From assembly GCA_016712675.1 (NCBI GenBank), contig JADJQR010000001.1:124001-188000 (forward strand): a stretch of 64,000 nt of DNA. Reading direction: 5' to 3'. Made by a program: the position numbers and the translations under genes. The notes under the pieces were generated by a model, which made no database searches, was not told the DNA's origin, and saw only the letters and a list, made by a program, of their open reading frames with translations. This document shows positions 42,387-50,546 of this stretch, piece after piece (the first letter of the stretch is position 1; each line of letters opens with the position of its first letter). This stretch comes from a bacterium. Lineage in GTDB: Bacteria; Krumholzibacteriota; Krumholzibacteriia; LZORAL124-64-63.

Positions 42387-42958
42387 CCCCGACGCAATGC
42401 CCCCTGTGCGGCGCCCAGTCCCTCGTCCCCCACGAGGGCACGTACAAGATGTACCCGCCCCAGAACATCCCCGGCGGTCCGCTGACCGTGCCCGCCGCGC
42501 AGTGGGAGACCTGCACCGCCTGCGGCGAAGAGATCCTCCCCGCGGCGCTGCTGGCCGAGCTCGAGACCCTGCGGATCGAGCGCCTGGGCTACCTGCGCCC
42601 CGACCAGATCCGCGCCGTGCGCGAGCGCGCCGGGCTGACGCAGACCGAGATGGCCGTGTTCGTCGGCGTGGGCGAGAAGACGTATTGCCGATGGGAGGCA
42701 GGCCGCTCGCTGCAGAATCTGTCCAGCGACAACCTCATCCGCCTGGCCGACCGCGTGCCCGAGGTGTTCGCCCAGCTCACCGCGCAACGCGATCCCGGTC
42801 GCCAGGCCGTCATCGACGCCTACCTCGACGGCCTGGCCGCCGACAAGGGCGGCAGCGACCTCGCCATGGCGGCGCACGGCGCCGAACTGGACGCCACGCT
42901 GGCCGCGCAACTGCGCGAACGCCTGCAGGCCCTCGCCTCGCAGCGGAGCGAGCCATGA
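42383..42958 (+). CDS. MqsA-like antitoxin (zinc finger plus HTH)
   Basis: A 191-residue protein. YgiT-type zinc finger CPLCGAQS and CTACGEEI (residues 6-52) with the strands in between, then an XRE helix-turn-helix (IRAVRERAGLTQTEMAVFVG, VGEKTYCRWEAGRSLQ, residues 73-115). It should bind the preceding toxin through the zinc finger and repress the operon through the HTH. It overlaps both neighbours by ATGA. Unlike the gene at 13043 it has no Panacea domain. Confidence 0.8.
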   Translation: MTPTQCPLCGAQSLVPHEGTYKMYPPQNIPGGPLTVPAAQWETCTACGEEILPAALLAELETLRIERLGYLRPDQIRAVRERAGLTQTEMAVFVGVGEKTYCRWEAGRSLQNLSSDNLIRLADRVPEVFAQLTAQRDPGRQAVIDAYLDGLAADKGGSDLAMAAHGAELDATLAAQLRERLQALASQRSEP

Positions 42959-43782
42959 ACGCGGGGCTGGCGCGCGGCGCCCCCGAGATCGCGCCGCATG
43001 AACTCGTGGCGCGCCTGCTGCAGGCCACCGACCAGGACCAGCCGGGCGCGGTCGACCCGTCCCGCCTGCTGTCGTTCATGAAGCTGCAGTTCCTGCCCGT
43101 CGATTTCGCCGCATCCCTGCGCGACGTCCTGCCCGTCGCTGCGGGCGCCGCCCGCGCGCTGCTCTCGTTTCCGGACCGCCTCGTCGCCGTCGATGCCGCG
43201 CTCGAGCCGGAGCGGATGCGCTTCAGCACGCTGCACGAGATCGCCCACTACGTGCTGCCCGACCATCGGCACGCCCTCTATCTCTGCGACGCCGAGGGCC
43301 TCAGTTCGCGCGCGCGCCTCGACTTCGAGGTGCAGGCCAACCGCTTCGCCGCTGACCTGCAGTTCAAGGGGCACCACTTCACGGTCGAATCGCACGCCCT
43401 GCCCGTCTCGGCCGCCACTGTCAAGGCGCTGGCGCTGAAGTACCACACCTCGTTCGAGTCGACGGCCCGCCGCCTGGTCGAGAAGCACCACGCACCGGTC
43501 ATGTTCGTCGTCTGCGAACGCCAGGCCGACCGCTCGATCATCGACGCCTCGCAGACGCCCGTCTGGCGCGTGAAGTACTGCTGCGCGTCGGCGTCGTTCA
43601 GGGCGCGCTGGTCCGCGCGGCTGGAGGGCGAGGTGCCCGCCGAGATCGTCGCGGCGTTGACTGCAGGCACGCGCGACGTGGGGGAGTCAATCGTGGCGGA
43701 GGTGCCGCTCGGTGGCGCCTTCGGCTTCGAGTGGTTCACCAACGGGTATGCGATCATGGCGTTGGTGAGGGCGCGGGGGTAG
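42955..43782 (+). CDS. ImmA/IrrE-type metallopeptidase
   Basis: A 275-residue protein. The zinc-peptidase signature HEIAHYVLPDHR (HExxH, about residue 95) and downstream Glu in FEVQANRFAADLQF (about 132) are intact, the mark of ImmA/IrrE (DUF955) proteases that cleave repressors. The C-terminal half (CERQADRSIIDASQTPVWRV) is of unknown role. The ATGA overlap with the MqsA-like gene makes it the third member of a coupled operon; a plausible substrate is that antitoxin. Confidence 0.85.
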   Translation: MNAGLARGAPEIAPHELVARLLQATDQDQPGAVDPSRLLSFMKLQFLPVDFAASLRDVLPVAAGAARALLSFPDRLVAVDAALEPERMRFSTLHEIAHYVLPDHRHALYLCDAEGLSSRARLDFEVQANRFAADLQFKGHHFTVESHALPVSAATVKALALKYHTSFESTARRLVEKHHAPVMFVVCERQADRSIIDASQTPVWRVKYCCASASFRARWSARLEGEVPAEIVAALTAGTRDVGESIVAEVPLGGAFGFEWFTNGYAIMALVRARG

Positions 43783-43789
43783 GGGTTGC

Positions 43790-43837
43790 GGTGGCGCACG
43801 TTCTCACGGCAGCTTGCCTGTTGCGCCGGCGCAACTG
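43790..43837. repeat. Palindromic repeat, paired form, left half worn
   Basis: GTGGCGCACGTTCTCACG, then the exact core at 43822-43833 within TTGCGCCGGCGCAA. Follows the metallopeptidase stop by about ten bases. Confidence 0.75.
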
Positions 43838-43872
43838 CGGAGCCCTCAACATACCGCACGCGGCAACATGCG

Positions 43873-44526
43873 TCACTGGTCCGTCCGCGGCGGATCATAC
43901 GCTGCGGGCCTCTGGACGCGAGAGTTCCCGCCATCACAGCATACCTCAGCCGGCAGCAGGGCTCGCTCCAGGTGGATCCGGCGCAGAAACCGATGGTGGC
44001 CGCGACCGCCCGCAGTGGTGATCAGCTCCGACGGCTTGCGGTGCCATTCAGGCGAGATAATCAAGATATCGGCGCTCGATGACACGTCACGCGCCATCCT
44101 GACCGCAGGGACCAGGTCCGAGTCGCGGGTGAACAGAAGTGCGCGATCATATCGGGCCTGCATGGCATCCCGGACCATCGTGATGCCCAGACTGACATCC
44201 GATTCCTTTTCCTCATGGTCGGTCCATCGGGCACCGCATGCGCGGCACTGCCGCGAACGGGCCTTGAAGCGGCCAAGGTGCGCCGTGATCCCCTTTGCCT
44301 GCAGGGCCGCGACATAGATTGCGTGGCGGGCACTCGATTCGGGGCGCCAATGCGCATATGCCGTGAAGTACACGACCTGTACCATGTCATGATCGGACCG
44401 AGGCGCGAATGCTACAGTGAGCGCTCTCAGGTCCAGCCACTTGAGATAATTCGCGCCCAGATCGCCGACGGCGTGGTAGAGATTGAATCCATCCACATAG
44501 GCGATCGTCCGCTTCCTGCGGATCAT
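43873..44526 (-). CDS. NYN-domain RNase-like protein
   Basis: A 217-residue protein. The NYN/PIN-like fold begins at once (RTIAYVDGFNLYHAVGDLGA, with the first catalytic Asp in YVDGFN). CRACGARWTDHEEKESDVSL contains a CxxC and the acidic cluster. MVRDAMQARYDRALLFTRDS, then DLVPAVRMARD, supplies the D..SD pair of the LabA/limkain type. These proteins are predicted metal-dependent RNases. ATG 44526 follows GGGGGGAG. A double-hairpin terminator lies only about 14 bases upstream of the start codon, suggesting attenuation of its mRNA. Confidence 0.8.
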   Translation of the reverse strand: MIRRKRTIAYVDGFNLYHAVGDLGANYLKWLDLRALTVAFAPRSDHDMVQVVYFTAYAHWRPESSARHAIYVAALQAKGITAHLGRFKARSRQCRACGARWTDHEEKESDVSLGITMVRDAMQARYDRALLFTRDSDLVPAVRMARDVSSSADILIISPEWHRKPSELITTAGGRGHHRFLRRIHLERALLPAEVCCDGGNSRVQRPAAYDPPRTDQ

Positions 44527-44915
44527 GCCGACTCCCCCCGGAAAAAAGAAGGCCCGCAGACCGTGGCCCGCGGGCGCCGCAGGGGGGATTGCCCTGCGGG
44601 AGGAAGTCGCGAGGATTGTACGTCCTTTTGTGCCCGACCGCAAGCACTGCCTGCGGAAATACGGCGATCGCGTCCGGCCCGCGCTTCTCGGGACTCCCCC
44701 GGCAAGATCGATTCCACCGCATCGTGCACGAAGTGCTCATCATCGATCCGCAGCCAACGTCAAGCCGTAGCGCAAACTGGCCGCCGAGTTCCCGCTGCGC
44801 GCACGGGAAGGGGCGAGACGCGCGTATCCGACGCTGTCATCCAACGTTGACAAGAGGCGCGAAGTCGAAGCCTGGAGTGGCCGCCGAGCTCGCGTGCGCC
44901 GGCGCAAAGGGCCCG
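44527..44915. other. Intergenic stretch with leader terminator and palindrome, no gene
   Basis: 44540-44600 is the double-hairpin terminator. The right end (44891-44909) carries an exact palindrome core at 44895-44906. Nothing else was recognised. Confidence 0.6.
44540..44600 (-). terminator. Double-hairpin terminator, copy C, in the NYN leader
   Basis: Read leftward: CCGCAGGG/CCCTGCGG hairpin (44577-44599), then GGCCCGC/GCGGGCC-type stem (44551-44575) and CTTCTTTTTTCC. It has the longest U-tract of the three copies. It lies immediately before the NYN start codon rather than after a gene. Confidence 0.75.
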
Positions 44916-45818
44916 TCACTTGATCATCGTCACCACCCGCCGCTCGCGCGCCGCTCCCGCCACCAGTTCGACCACGTACGCCCCGCTGGCCTGACGCCGC
45001 CCTTCTCGATCGACACCGTCCCAGGTCACGGTCCGCGCGCCGGCCGGGACCACGCCGTCCTCCAGGATCGTGATGAGGTTGCCCTTGAGGTCGTGCACGG
45101 CCACGCGCACGTGGCCTTCCTGCGCCAGCGCGTAGCGGACGGCCACGCGGGGGTTGAACGGGTTCGGGTAGATCGCCTCCAGGCTGGCGGCGCGCGGAAC
45201 GGCGGTGACATCATCGACGGCGGAGGCGCCGCCGGCGCGCAGTTCGAGGTTGTCGACGCCGACCATCGCCGCGTACGGCGGCGGCGGGAACGACGCCAGC
45301 GGGTTGTGCATGAGGCGGAACTCGCTGGTGCCGGCCAGCGCGGCGGCGGCGGAGCCGGACAGGACGATGAGGTCGGCCGCCTCGATCGCGAACTGGATGT
45401 CCTGCCAGCCGCTGGCCGAGGGCACGTTCACCACCTGGGTGACGGCCGTGTTCGCGCCGTCGGTGAACACGAGCCGCAGGCTGAGGTCGGTCAGGCCGAA
45501 GTTGTTCACGTCCAGCGCGACGACGCCGGCGCCGGCGGCCACGTAGTCGCCCGCCCACTGGGCCCGGTTGAAGGCCATCAGGCGGCTGCCGGGCCCGCTG
45601 CCGCCGATCGAGCGCAGCTGCAGGTAGTTGTCGTTCAGGCCGAGCGGTCCGCCGCTGGCGATGTTCTGGGTCGGCACCGGGCTCGGGTTGCCGACGGACC
45701 AGCCGGCCGTCGTGCCGTCCTCGAAGGTGTCGATCTGGCCCACGGTCAGGGCCAGGGCCGGCGCGGCGGCCAGCGTCAGCAGGATGAGGGCCTTTGCGCA
45801 TGTCCGAGGGCTGTTCAT
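44916..45818 (-). CDS. Secreted protein with carbohydrate-binding-like fold and sorting module
   Basis: A 300-residue exported protein: signal peptide (ALILLTLAAAPALALTVG), then a jelly-roll-like domain (IDTFEDGTTAGWSVGNPSPV, NNFGLTDLSLRLVFTDGANT, WQDIQFAIEAADLIVL) resembling lectin/CBM-type beta-sandwiches, and a C-terminal FlgD-like module (IYPNPFNPRVAVRYALAQ, DLKGNLITILEDG, ASGAYVVELVAG). Probably surface-located. It ends close to a palindromic repeat and is transcribed away from the PAP2 gene. Confidence 0.8.
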   Translation of the reverse strand: MNSPRTCAKALILLTLAAAPALALTVGQIDTFEDGTTAGWSVGNPSPVPTQNIASGGPLGLNDNYLQLRSIGGSGPGSRLMAFNRAQWAGDYVAAGAGVVALDVNNFGLTDLSLRLVFTDGANTAVTQVVNVPSASGWQDIQFAIEAADLIVLSGSAAAALAGTSEFRLMHNPLASFPPPPYAAMVGVDNLELRAGGASAVDDVTAVPRAASLEAIYPNPFNPRVAVRYALAQEGHVRVAVHDLKGNLITILEDGVVPAGARTVTWDGVDREGRRQASGAYVVELVAGAARERRVVTMIK

Positions 45819-45931
45819 CGTGGACCTCCCGGTTCGGGGTCGGTGCGGGGCCCGGAAAGCATACCAAATCTATCTTGTATATGTCACCACCGTGTCTTGC
45901 CCGTTATCCCGCCCACCTCTAACATCCCCCC

Positions 45932-46792
45932 ATGATCGCCACCGCACCCCACCGGACCCGCCCGCGGCCCCACGCAGCGCCCCGCAGCGCCCTGGCAGCG
46001 CTGCTGGCGCTGCTGGCCGTCACCACCGGTCCCCACCCGGGCACGGCCGTCGCCGCCGGGCCGGCCGACTTCCCCTACGACCTGGACACCGGGCGCGAGA
46101 CCGCGCTGCTGGCCGCCGGCGCCGGCCTGCTGCTGACGGGCGTGCTGCTGGGCAGCGACAACGAGCCGTTCACGCCCGCGCAGCTGGCGCAGCTGGACCC
46201 CGGCGGGGTGCCGGGGCTGGATCGCGCTGCGCTGGGGCGCTGGTCGCCGCGGGCCTCGCGGGCCAGTGATCGCCTGGTGACCGGGCTGGTGGTGTTGCCG
46301 CTGGCCGAGGCCGCCATGGGGCCCGGCCGCGAGCGCGGCGGACGCCTGGCGCTCATGTACGCGCAGACGCAGCTGCTGGCCGGCGGCGTCACCTCGCTGC
46401 TGAAGCACACGGTGCAGCGGCCGCGGCCGTTCGCGTACGGCGATGACCCGCGCGTGCCGGACGAGCGGCGCCTGTCGGGAACGGCGCGGCGTTCGTTCCC
46501 GTCGGGGCACGCGGCGCAGTCGTTCGCGGCGATGACCTTCCTGGCCACCGTGCACGGGCGGCTGCAGCCGCGCGGCGAGGGCTGGGTCTGGGCCGGCGGG
46601 CTGGGCGCGGCGGCCACCGTGGGCTGGCTGCGCGGCGAGGCGGGCGCGCACTTCCCGACCGACATCGTGGCGGGCGCGGCCATCGGCGCGCTGGCCGGGT
46701 GGCTGGTGCCGCGCCTGCACGAGGCGGACGGCGCCGAGGGCCCCGCGGCGGCGGGCGCCGGCGCCGCGCTCACGATCGGCTTCGCGTTCTAG
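45932..46792 (+). CDS. PAP2-type phosphatase
   Basis: A 286-residue membrane or periplasmic phosphatase. An N-terminal signal or anchor (LAALLALLAVTTG) is followed by the three PAP2 motifs: KHTVQRPRPFAY (KxxxxxxRP), RRSFPSGHAAQSF (PSGH) and RGEAGAHFPTDIVAG (Rx5HxxxD). The substrate could be a lipid phosphate such as undecaprenyl pyrophosphate or phosphatidate. The C-terminus (GAALTIGFAF) is hydrophobic and ends in Phe, like an outer-membrane strand. Divergent from the secreted-protein gene. Confidence 0.85.
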   Translation: MIATAPHRTRPRPHAAPRSALAALLALLAVTTGPHPGTAVAAGPADFPYDLDTGRETALLAAGAGLLLTGVLLGSDNEPFTPAQLAQLDPGGVPGLDRAALGRWSPRASRASDRLVTGLVVLPLAEAAMGPGRERGGRLALMYAQTQLLAGGVTSLLKHTVQRPRPFAYGDDPRVPDERRLSGTARRSFPSGHAAQSFAAMTFLATVHGRLQPRGEGWVWAGGLGAAATVGWLRGEAGAHFPTDIVAGAAIGALAGWLVPRLHEADGAEGPAAAGAGAALTIGFAF

Positions 46793-46805
46793 AGAGGCGG
46801 GCCGG

Positions 46806-47735
46806 CTAGAACGACGCGCACGGCAGCCGCGCCTGCCCGCGCATGTCGATCAGCAGGCGCGCGAACAGCGCGATCAGGTCCGCGGCCATGAACGGCCGGT
46901 CCTCCAGCACGTCGAACAGCGATTCCACGCCGATCCGTAGCAGCACCGACGGGGTCACCGCCACGCCGTCGGTGCGGTGTTCCTGCGAGGCCAGGGCCAC
47001 GAAGTTCTCCAGGTGGTGGCCGCAGCCGGCGCGCACGCAGTCGCAGTCGGGACGGCGTCCCTCGACGTGGCCCTGCACGAAGATGTGCAGCGCGCGGGCC
47101 GGTTCGCCGCGGCGCCAGACCAGGTCACCCGGACCGGGGCGGAGTTCCTCGGCGTGGCGCGCCAGGTCCATCATCGCGTCGACGTTGAAGGTGCCGATGC
47201 GCGTGTGGCGCCGGATCACCGTCAGCTTCTCGACGATGTCCAGCCGGCGCCCGGGCGCGCGCAGATCCACCGGCGGGGGTGGCAGGCAGTCGGCGGCCGT
47301 GGGGGCCGACGTCCAGGTATGCACCAGGTCGGCGCAGATCTGCTCGACGGCGGCGCGGCGCATCGCGTGGTTGTCTTCCATCTCGCGCAGCAGGAAGGAG
47401 GTTGAACCCTCCAGCGCCAGCGTGCGGCGGCGGGCCACCGCGGACAGTCCGCGCGCGTCGTGCGCCAGCGCGCTGAGGATCCCGATCAGCGAGGCGCCGC
47501 CGGCTCGCTGCGCGTCGCCGGCGCCGCTGACGATCTCCACTTCACCGTCCACCACCACGTAGAAGTTCTCAGGCAGCGTGTCCATGGCCAGCAGCTGTTC
47601 GCCTTTGCTGAACGTACGCTCGGTCATGTGCGCGGCCATGCGGCCGAGCGTGCGTGTATCCAGGTGCGAAAGCGGCAGGCTCTTCAGGTAGAGCAGCCGT
47701 TCGATCTCGCTGATGACGGCCGTGGTCGGGGTCAT
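46806..47735 (-). CDS. Protein with tandem cyclic-nucleotide-binding-type domains
   Basis: A 309-residue protein. The first CAP-ED-like domain covers residues 25-135 (RTFSKGEQLLAMDTLPENFY, VVVDGEVEIVSG). A second barrel (LRPGPGDLVWRRGEPARALH, IFVQGHVEG) covers about 190-300 and includes CDCVRAGCGHHLENF. No DNA-binding HTH is present, so it is a sensor rather than a Crp regulator. ATG 47735 overlaps the stop of the upstream carrier gene by ATGA, linking it to that transporter, as in other HEAT-carrier operons. Confidence 0.75.
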   Translation of the reverse strand: MTPTTAVISEIERLLYLKSLPLSHLDTRTLGRMAAHMTERTFSKGEQLLAMDTLPENFYVVVDGEVEIVSGAGDAQRAGGASLIGILSALAHDARGLSAVARRRTLALEGSTSFLLREMEDNHAMRRAAVEQICADLVHTWTSAPTAADCLPPPPVDLRAPGRRLDIVEKLTVIRRHTRIGTFNVDAMMDLARHAEELRPGPGDLVWRRGEPARALHIFVQGHVEGRRPDCDCVRAGCGHHLENFVALASQEHRTDGVAVTPSVLLRIGVESLFDVLEDRPFMAADLIALFARLLIDMRGQARLPCASF

Positions 47736-50458
47736 TCCGTCAGCCTTTCGGTGCGCGGGTCGTCCAGCATCGCCAGCGCGCGGCCGGCCACCTCGCGCAG
47801 GCGCGACGAGTGCGACGTCATCAACTGCTCCAGTTGCGGCCGCAGTGCATGCCGTCCCAACTCGCCGGCGTGGTAGGCGGCCAGGCAGCGCAGGTGCAGG
47901 TCGTCCGCGGCAAGCATCCCGGCCAAGAGTCCCTCCAGGTCGCGGCTTGGCACGGGCAGCGAAGGTGGCGCGAACTTCAGGCGCTCGGCCGGCGACAGGT
48001 TCTCCAGCAAGCCGGCTACCGGGCGGCGCAGACGCGGCGGCAGGTACTCGCCCAGCAGTTCCAGGCCGGCCGCCAGCGTGGCCGCATCGCCGCGCCCGAT
48101 GCCGGTGTGGATGCGCTTGAGGTCCTGCGGCGCGTAGAACATGCCCAGCACGCGCAGCAGCCACTCGCGCGCCAGCTGTTCCTGGTCGGTCAGGTAGTCG
48201 GCCAGCATCTCGCCCACGGCCGTGCGCTGCGGCGAGTCCGGGCCCGCCAGCGCGGCCAGCGACAACCGCCACTGGTAGCTGCGGTAGATCTGCAGCACCA
48301 GGTGTTCGCAGGCGGCCAGCACCGGGCCCTCGGGCTTGGGCAGGTGAGGATGATCGGCGCGCAGGTGGCCCAGACCGCGCACGATCTTGAACGCGATGGC
48401 CGGGTCCATGCGCATGCCCAGGTGGCGCAGCAGCACGTCGTGCGCCATGCCGGGCTCGAAGCGGCTGATGGTGCGCGGCAGGTGCTGGCGCACCTCGAAC
48501 GGCTGTGCCGGATCCACAAGGTGCCGCTCCAGGTGCGGCAGCGCGTCGGTGCCGATGGCCACCAGCGCGCGGCGCGCCGCTTCGCGCAGGCGGTAGTCCG
48601 CCAGCATCGGCAGCAGCGCCGGGATGTGGCCCGTATCCGGGTGCTTGGTCATGGCCTCGGCGGCTGCCAGCGCGGTCTCGCGATCGGCCGTCGCCGCCAA
48701 CTGGGCCAGCCAGGGGGTGAATGTGCCGCGGTGGGCCAGGCGGATCGTGCGCGCGGCGGCCAGGTGCGCCGCCGGCGGTAGCGGCGTGACGCGAGCCCGT
48801 GCGTCCTCGGCCGGCAGGCGTCCGGCCGCCGCCAGCGCGACCAGCGCCGCCGCGCGCACGGCCGGGTCGTCGTCGCCGAATGCCGGGCCGGTTGCCACGG
48901 CGCCTGCCCGCGCGGCCACCAGCGCTTGCACCGCGCCCAGACGCATGGCCGGGTCCGTGTGGCGCAGCAGCGCCTCCAGGCGCGGCACGGCTTCGGCCGT
49001 GGGCGCGGCGGCCAGGGCTACCAGCACGCGCAGCGTCACCTGTGGGTCGGCGTGCTCCAGCAGCGAGGCAGGCACGCAGTCGGCGCGACCCGACTCCAGG
49101 ATGACGTCCAGCGCGCCGACCACCTCGTTCGTCTCGCCGCTCTGCAACCGTGCCACCAGCGTGTCCAGCGCGTCGTCGTGCAGCGTGTGCGTTTCCACGC
49201 GGACGGCATGGTTGCGATCGTCCAGCACGTGACGGATGATGTTCAGGTAGTGCGTGCGCAGATCCAGCGCCAGGACCAGCCAGGCCAGCGCCAGGAACGT
49301 CACCAGAGCCGCCAGGTGCTGGTGGCCCAGGCCCAGCGTGGTGAATACCACCAGCACCAGCGCCGCGGCGGCCTGCCCGCCGCGCTGGCCGACCACGTCC
49401 GCCACGGCCTTGAACCGGTCACGCAGGTCCACCGGCAGCGGCACGTACAGCAGTTCGTTGGCCGTGCGGTTCAGCGAGTGGCGCAGCGCGCCGTCGACAC
49501 TGCGTCCGGCCAGCACCGCCAGGAACGAGCCGCCGGCCAGGAACCAGCCGCAGCAGACGGCCAGCAGTGCCGGCAACGTCATGCCGGCGCCGACCACGCC
49601 GGCCACCCGCACCAACCAGCCCACCAGCACCAGTTGCACCAGCAGCGAAGCCAGGTTCAGCCACAGGTAGAACGTGGAGAAGAAGTGCGGCAGGTCCTGC
49701 GCCGGCAGCGCCGCCGCGACGCGGCTCTTGAACAGGTAGTCCATCACCGTGGTGGTGGCCGCCGTCACGGTGATCAGCAGCAGGATGCGCAGCACGTAGG
49801 GGCGCGCGCCGATCACGCGCAGGTCGCTGCCCAGCCCGGCGGCCGCGTCGCGCGTCTGCGTCGACAGGCCGGTCTGCGCGCGCGCGGCGACGCAGCGCGG
49901 GACGACCGCGGCCAGCAGCATGATCGCGGCGGCTGCCAGCAGCAGCGCCGGCGTAGGCAGCCCCTGTACCATGAGCCGCGCCAGGGCCGTGCCGGTGATG
50001 GCGCCCAGGATGCCGCCCGAACCGATCAGCACGAACAGCCGCTTGGCCTGCGCGATGGTGAACAGCCGCCCCATGTACATCCAGAAGGCCGTGATGACGA
50101 TGGTCGCGAAAATCGCCGGCCAGGCGTACAGGGCGTAGAGGGACCACGTGGCGCCGTGGCGCGCGAACAGCCACAGCACGGTGGTCAGGATCGCGAAGTC
50201 GGCCAGCAGGAAGGCCAGGCAGTTGCGCCACTCGAAGCGCAGCAGGGAGCGCTGCCGAAGCTTGACCGCCGCCAGCGACAGCACCGCGATGCCCATGTAG
50301 ATGACCGGCAGCTTAGTCGCGGGCAGCTTGGCCAGGAACAGTGCGTCGCGCGCGACCTCCAGCAGCGCGTGCGCGGCCATGACGCCGAAGAGCGTGATGA
50401 AGCCGCCGGCGCAGTTGCGGATTTCGTCGGGTCGGACGTCGAAGAAGCGCCTGATCAT
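47732..50458 (-). CDS. NTP/NDP-exchange-type carrier fused to HEAT repeats
   Basis: A 908-residue protein. Residues 1-410 have about 12 membrane segments of the ADP/ATP-carrier-like MFS type (FFDVRPDEIRNCAGGFITLF, FWMYMGRLFTIAQAKRLFVL, SLNRTANELLYVPLPVDLRD). The last 490 residues are HEAT-like helical repeats (ADPQVTLRVLVALAAAPTAE, DDDPAVRAAALVALAAAGRL). Free carriers of this class exchange ATP for ADP in intracellular bacteria; in free-living bacteria the role of the HEAT-fused form is unknown. Coupled to the cyclic-nucleotide-type protein. Confidence 0.8.
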   Translation of the reverse strand: MIRRFFDVRPDEIRNCAGGFITLFGVMAAHALLEVARDALFLAKLPATKLPVIYMGIAVLSLAAVKLRQRSLLRFEWRNCLAFLLADFAILTTVLWLFARHGATWSLYALYAWPAIFATIVITAFWMYMGRLFTIAQAKRLFVLIGSGGILGAITGTALARLMVQGLPTPALLLAAAAIMLLAAVVPRCVAARAQTGLSTQTRDAAAGLGSDLRVIGARPYVLRILLLITVTAATTTVMDYLFKSRVAAALPAQDLPHFFSTFYLWLNLASLLVQLVLVGWLVRVAGVVGAGMTLPALLAVCCGWFLAGGSFLAVLAGRSVDGALRHSLNRTANELLYVPLPVDLRDRFKAVADVVGQRGGQAAAALVLVVFTTLGLGHQHLAALVTFLALAWLVLALDLRTHYLNIIRHVLDDRNHAVRVETHTLHDDALDTLVARLQSGETNEVVGALDVILESGRADCVPASLLEHADPQVTLRVLVALAAAPTAEAVPRLEALLRHTDPAMRLGAVQALVAARAGAVATGPAFGDDDPAVRAAALVALAAAGRLPAEDARARVTPLPPAAHLAAARTIRLAHRGTFTPWLAQLAATADRETALAAAEAMTKHPDTGHIPALLPMLADYRLREAARRALVAIGTDALPHLERHLVDPAQPFEVRQHLPRTISRFEPGMAHDVLLRHLGMRMDPAIAFKIVRGLGHLRADHPHLPKPEGPVLAACEHLVLQIYRSYQWRLSLAALAGPDSPQRTAVGEMLADYLTDQEQLAREWLLRVLGMFYAPQDLKRIHTGIGRGDAATLAAGLELLGEYLPPRLRRPVAGLLENLSPAERLKFAPPSLPVPSRDLEGLLAGMLAADDLHLRCLAAYHAGELGRHALRPQLEQLMTSHSSRLREVAGRALAMLDDPRTERLTE

Positions 50459-50546
50459 CTCTGGAATCCCGGATTCCTGGGGCCTGCGGCCGGCTGGGCG
50501 AAGGGCGGTTGACGATGGTTGGGACGCATGCGAGAGTCAACCTACC

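Noticed and set aside
34662-43837. Gene cassettes each ending in a palindrome, suggesting integron attC sites
   Set aside because: The repeats lack the RYYYAAC/GTTRRRY core sites and the R/L box layout of attC, genes point in both directions, and no integrase is present.
48926-50512. 528-codon rightward frame inside the carrier/HEAT gene
   Set aside because: Gln/His/Arg-rich antisense shadow; the opposite strand has clear membrane segments and HEAT repeats.
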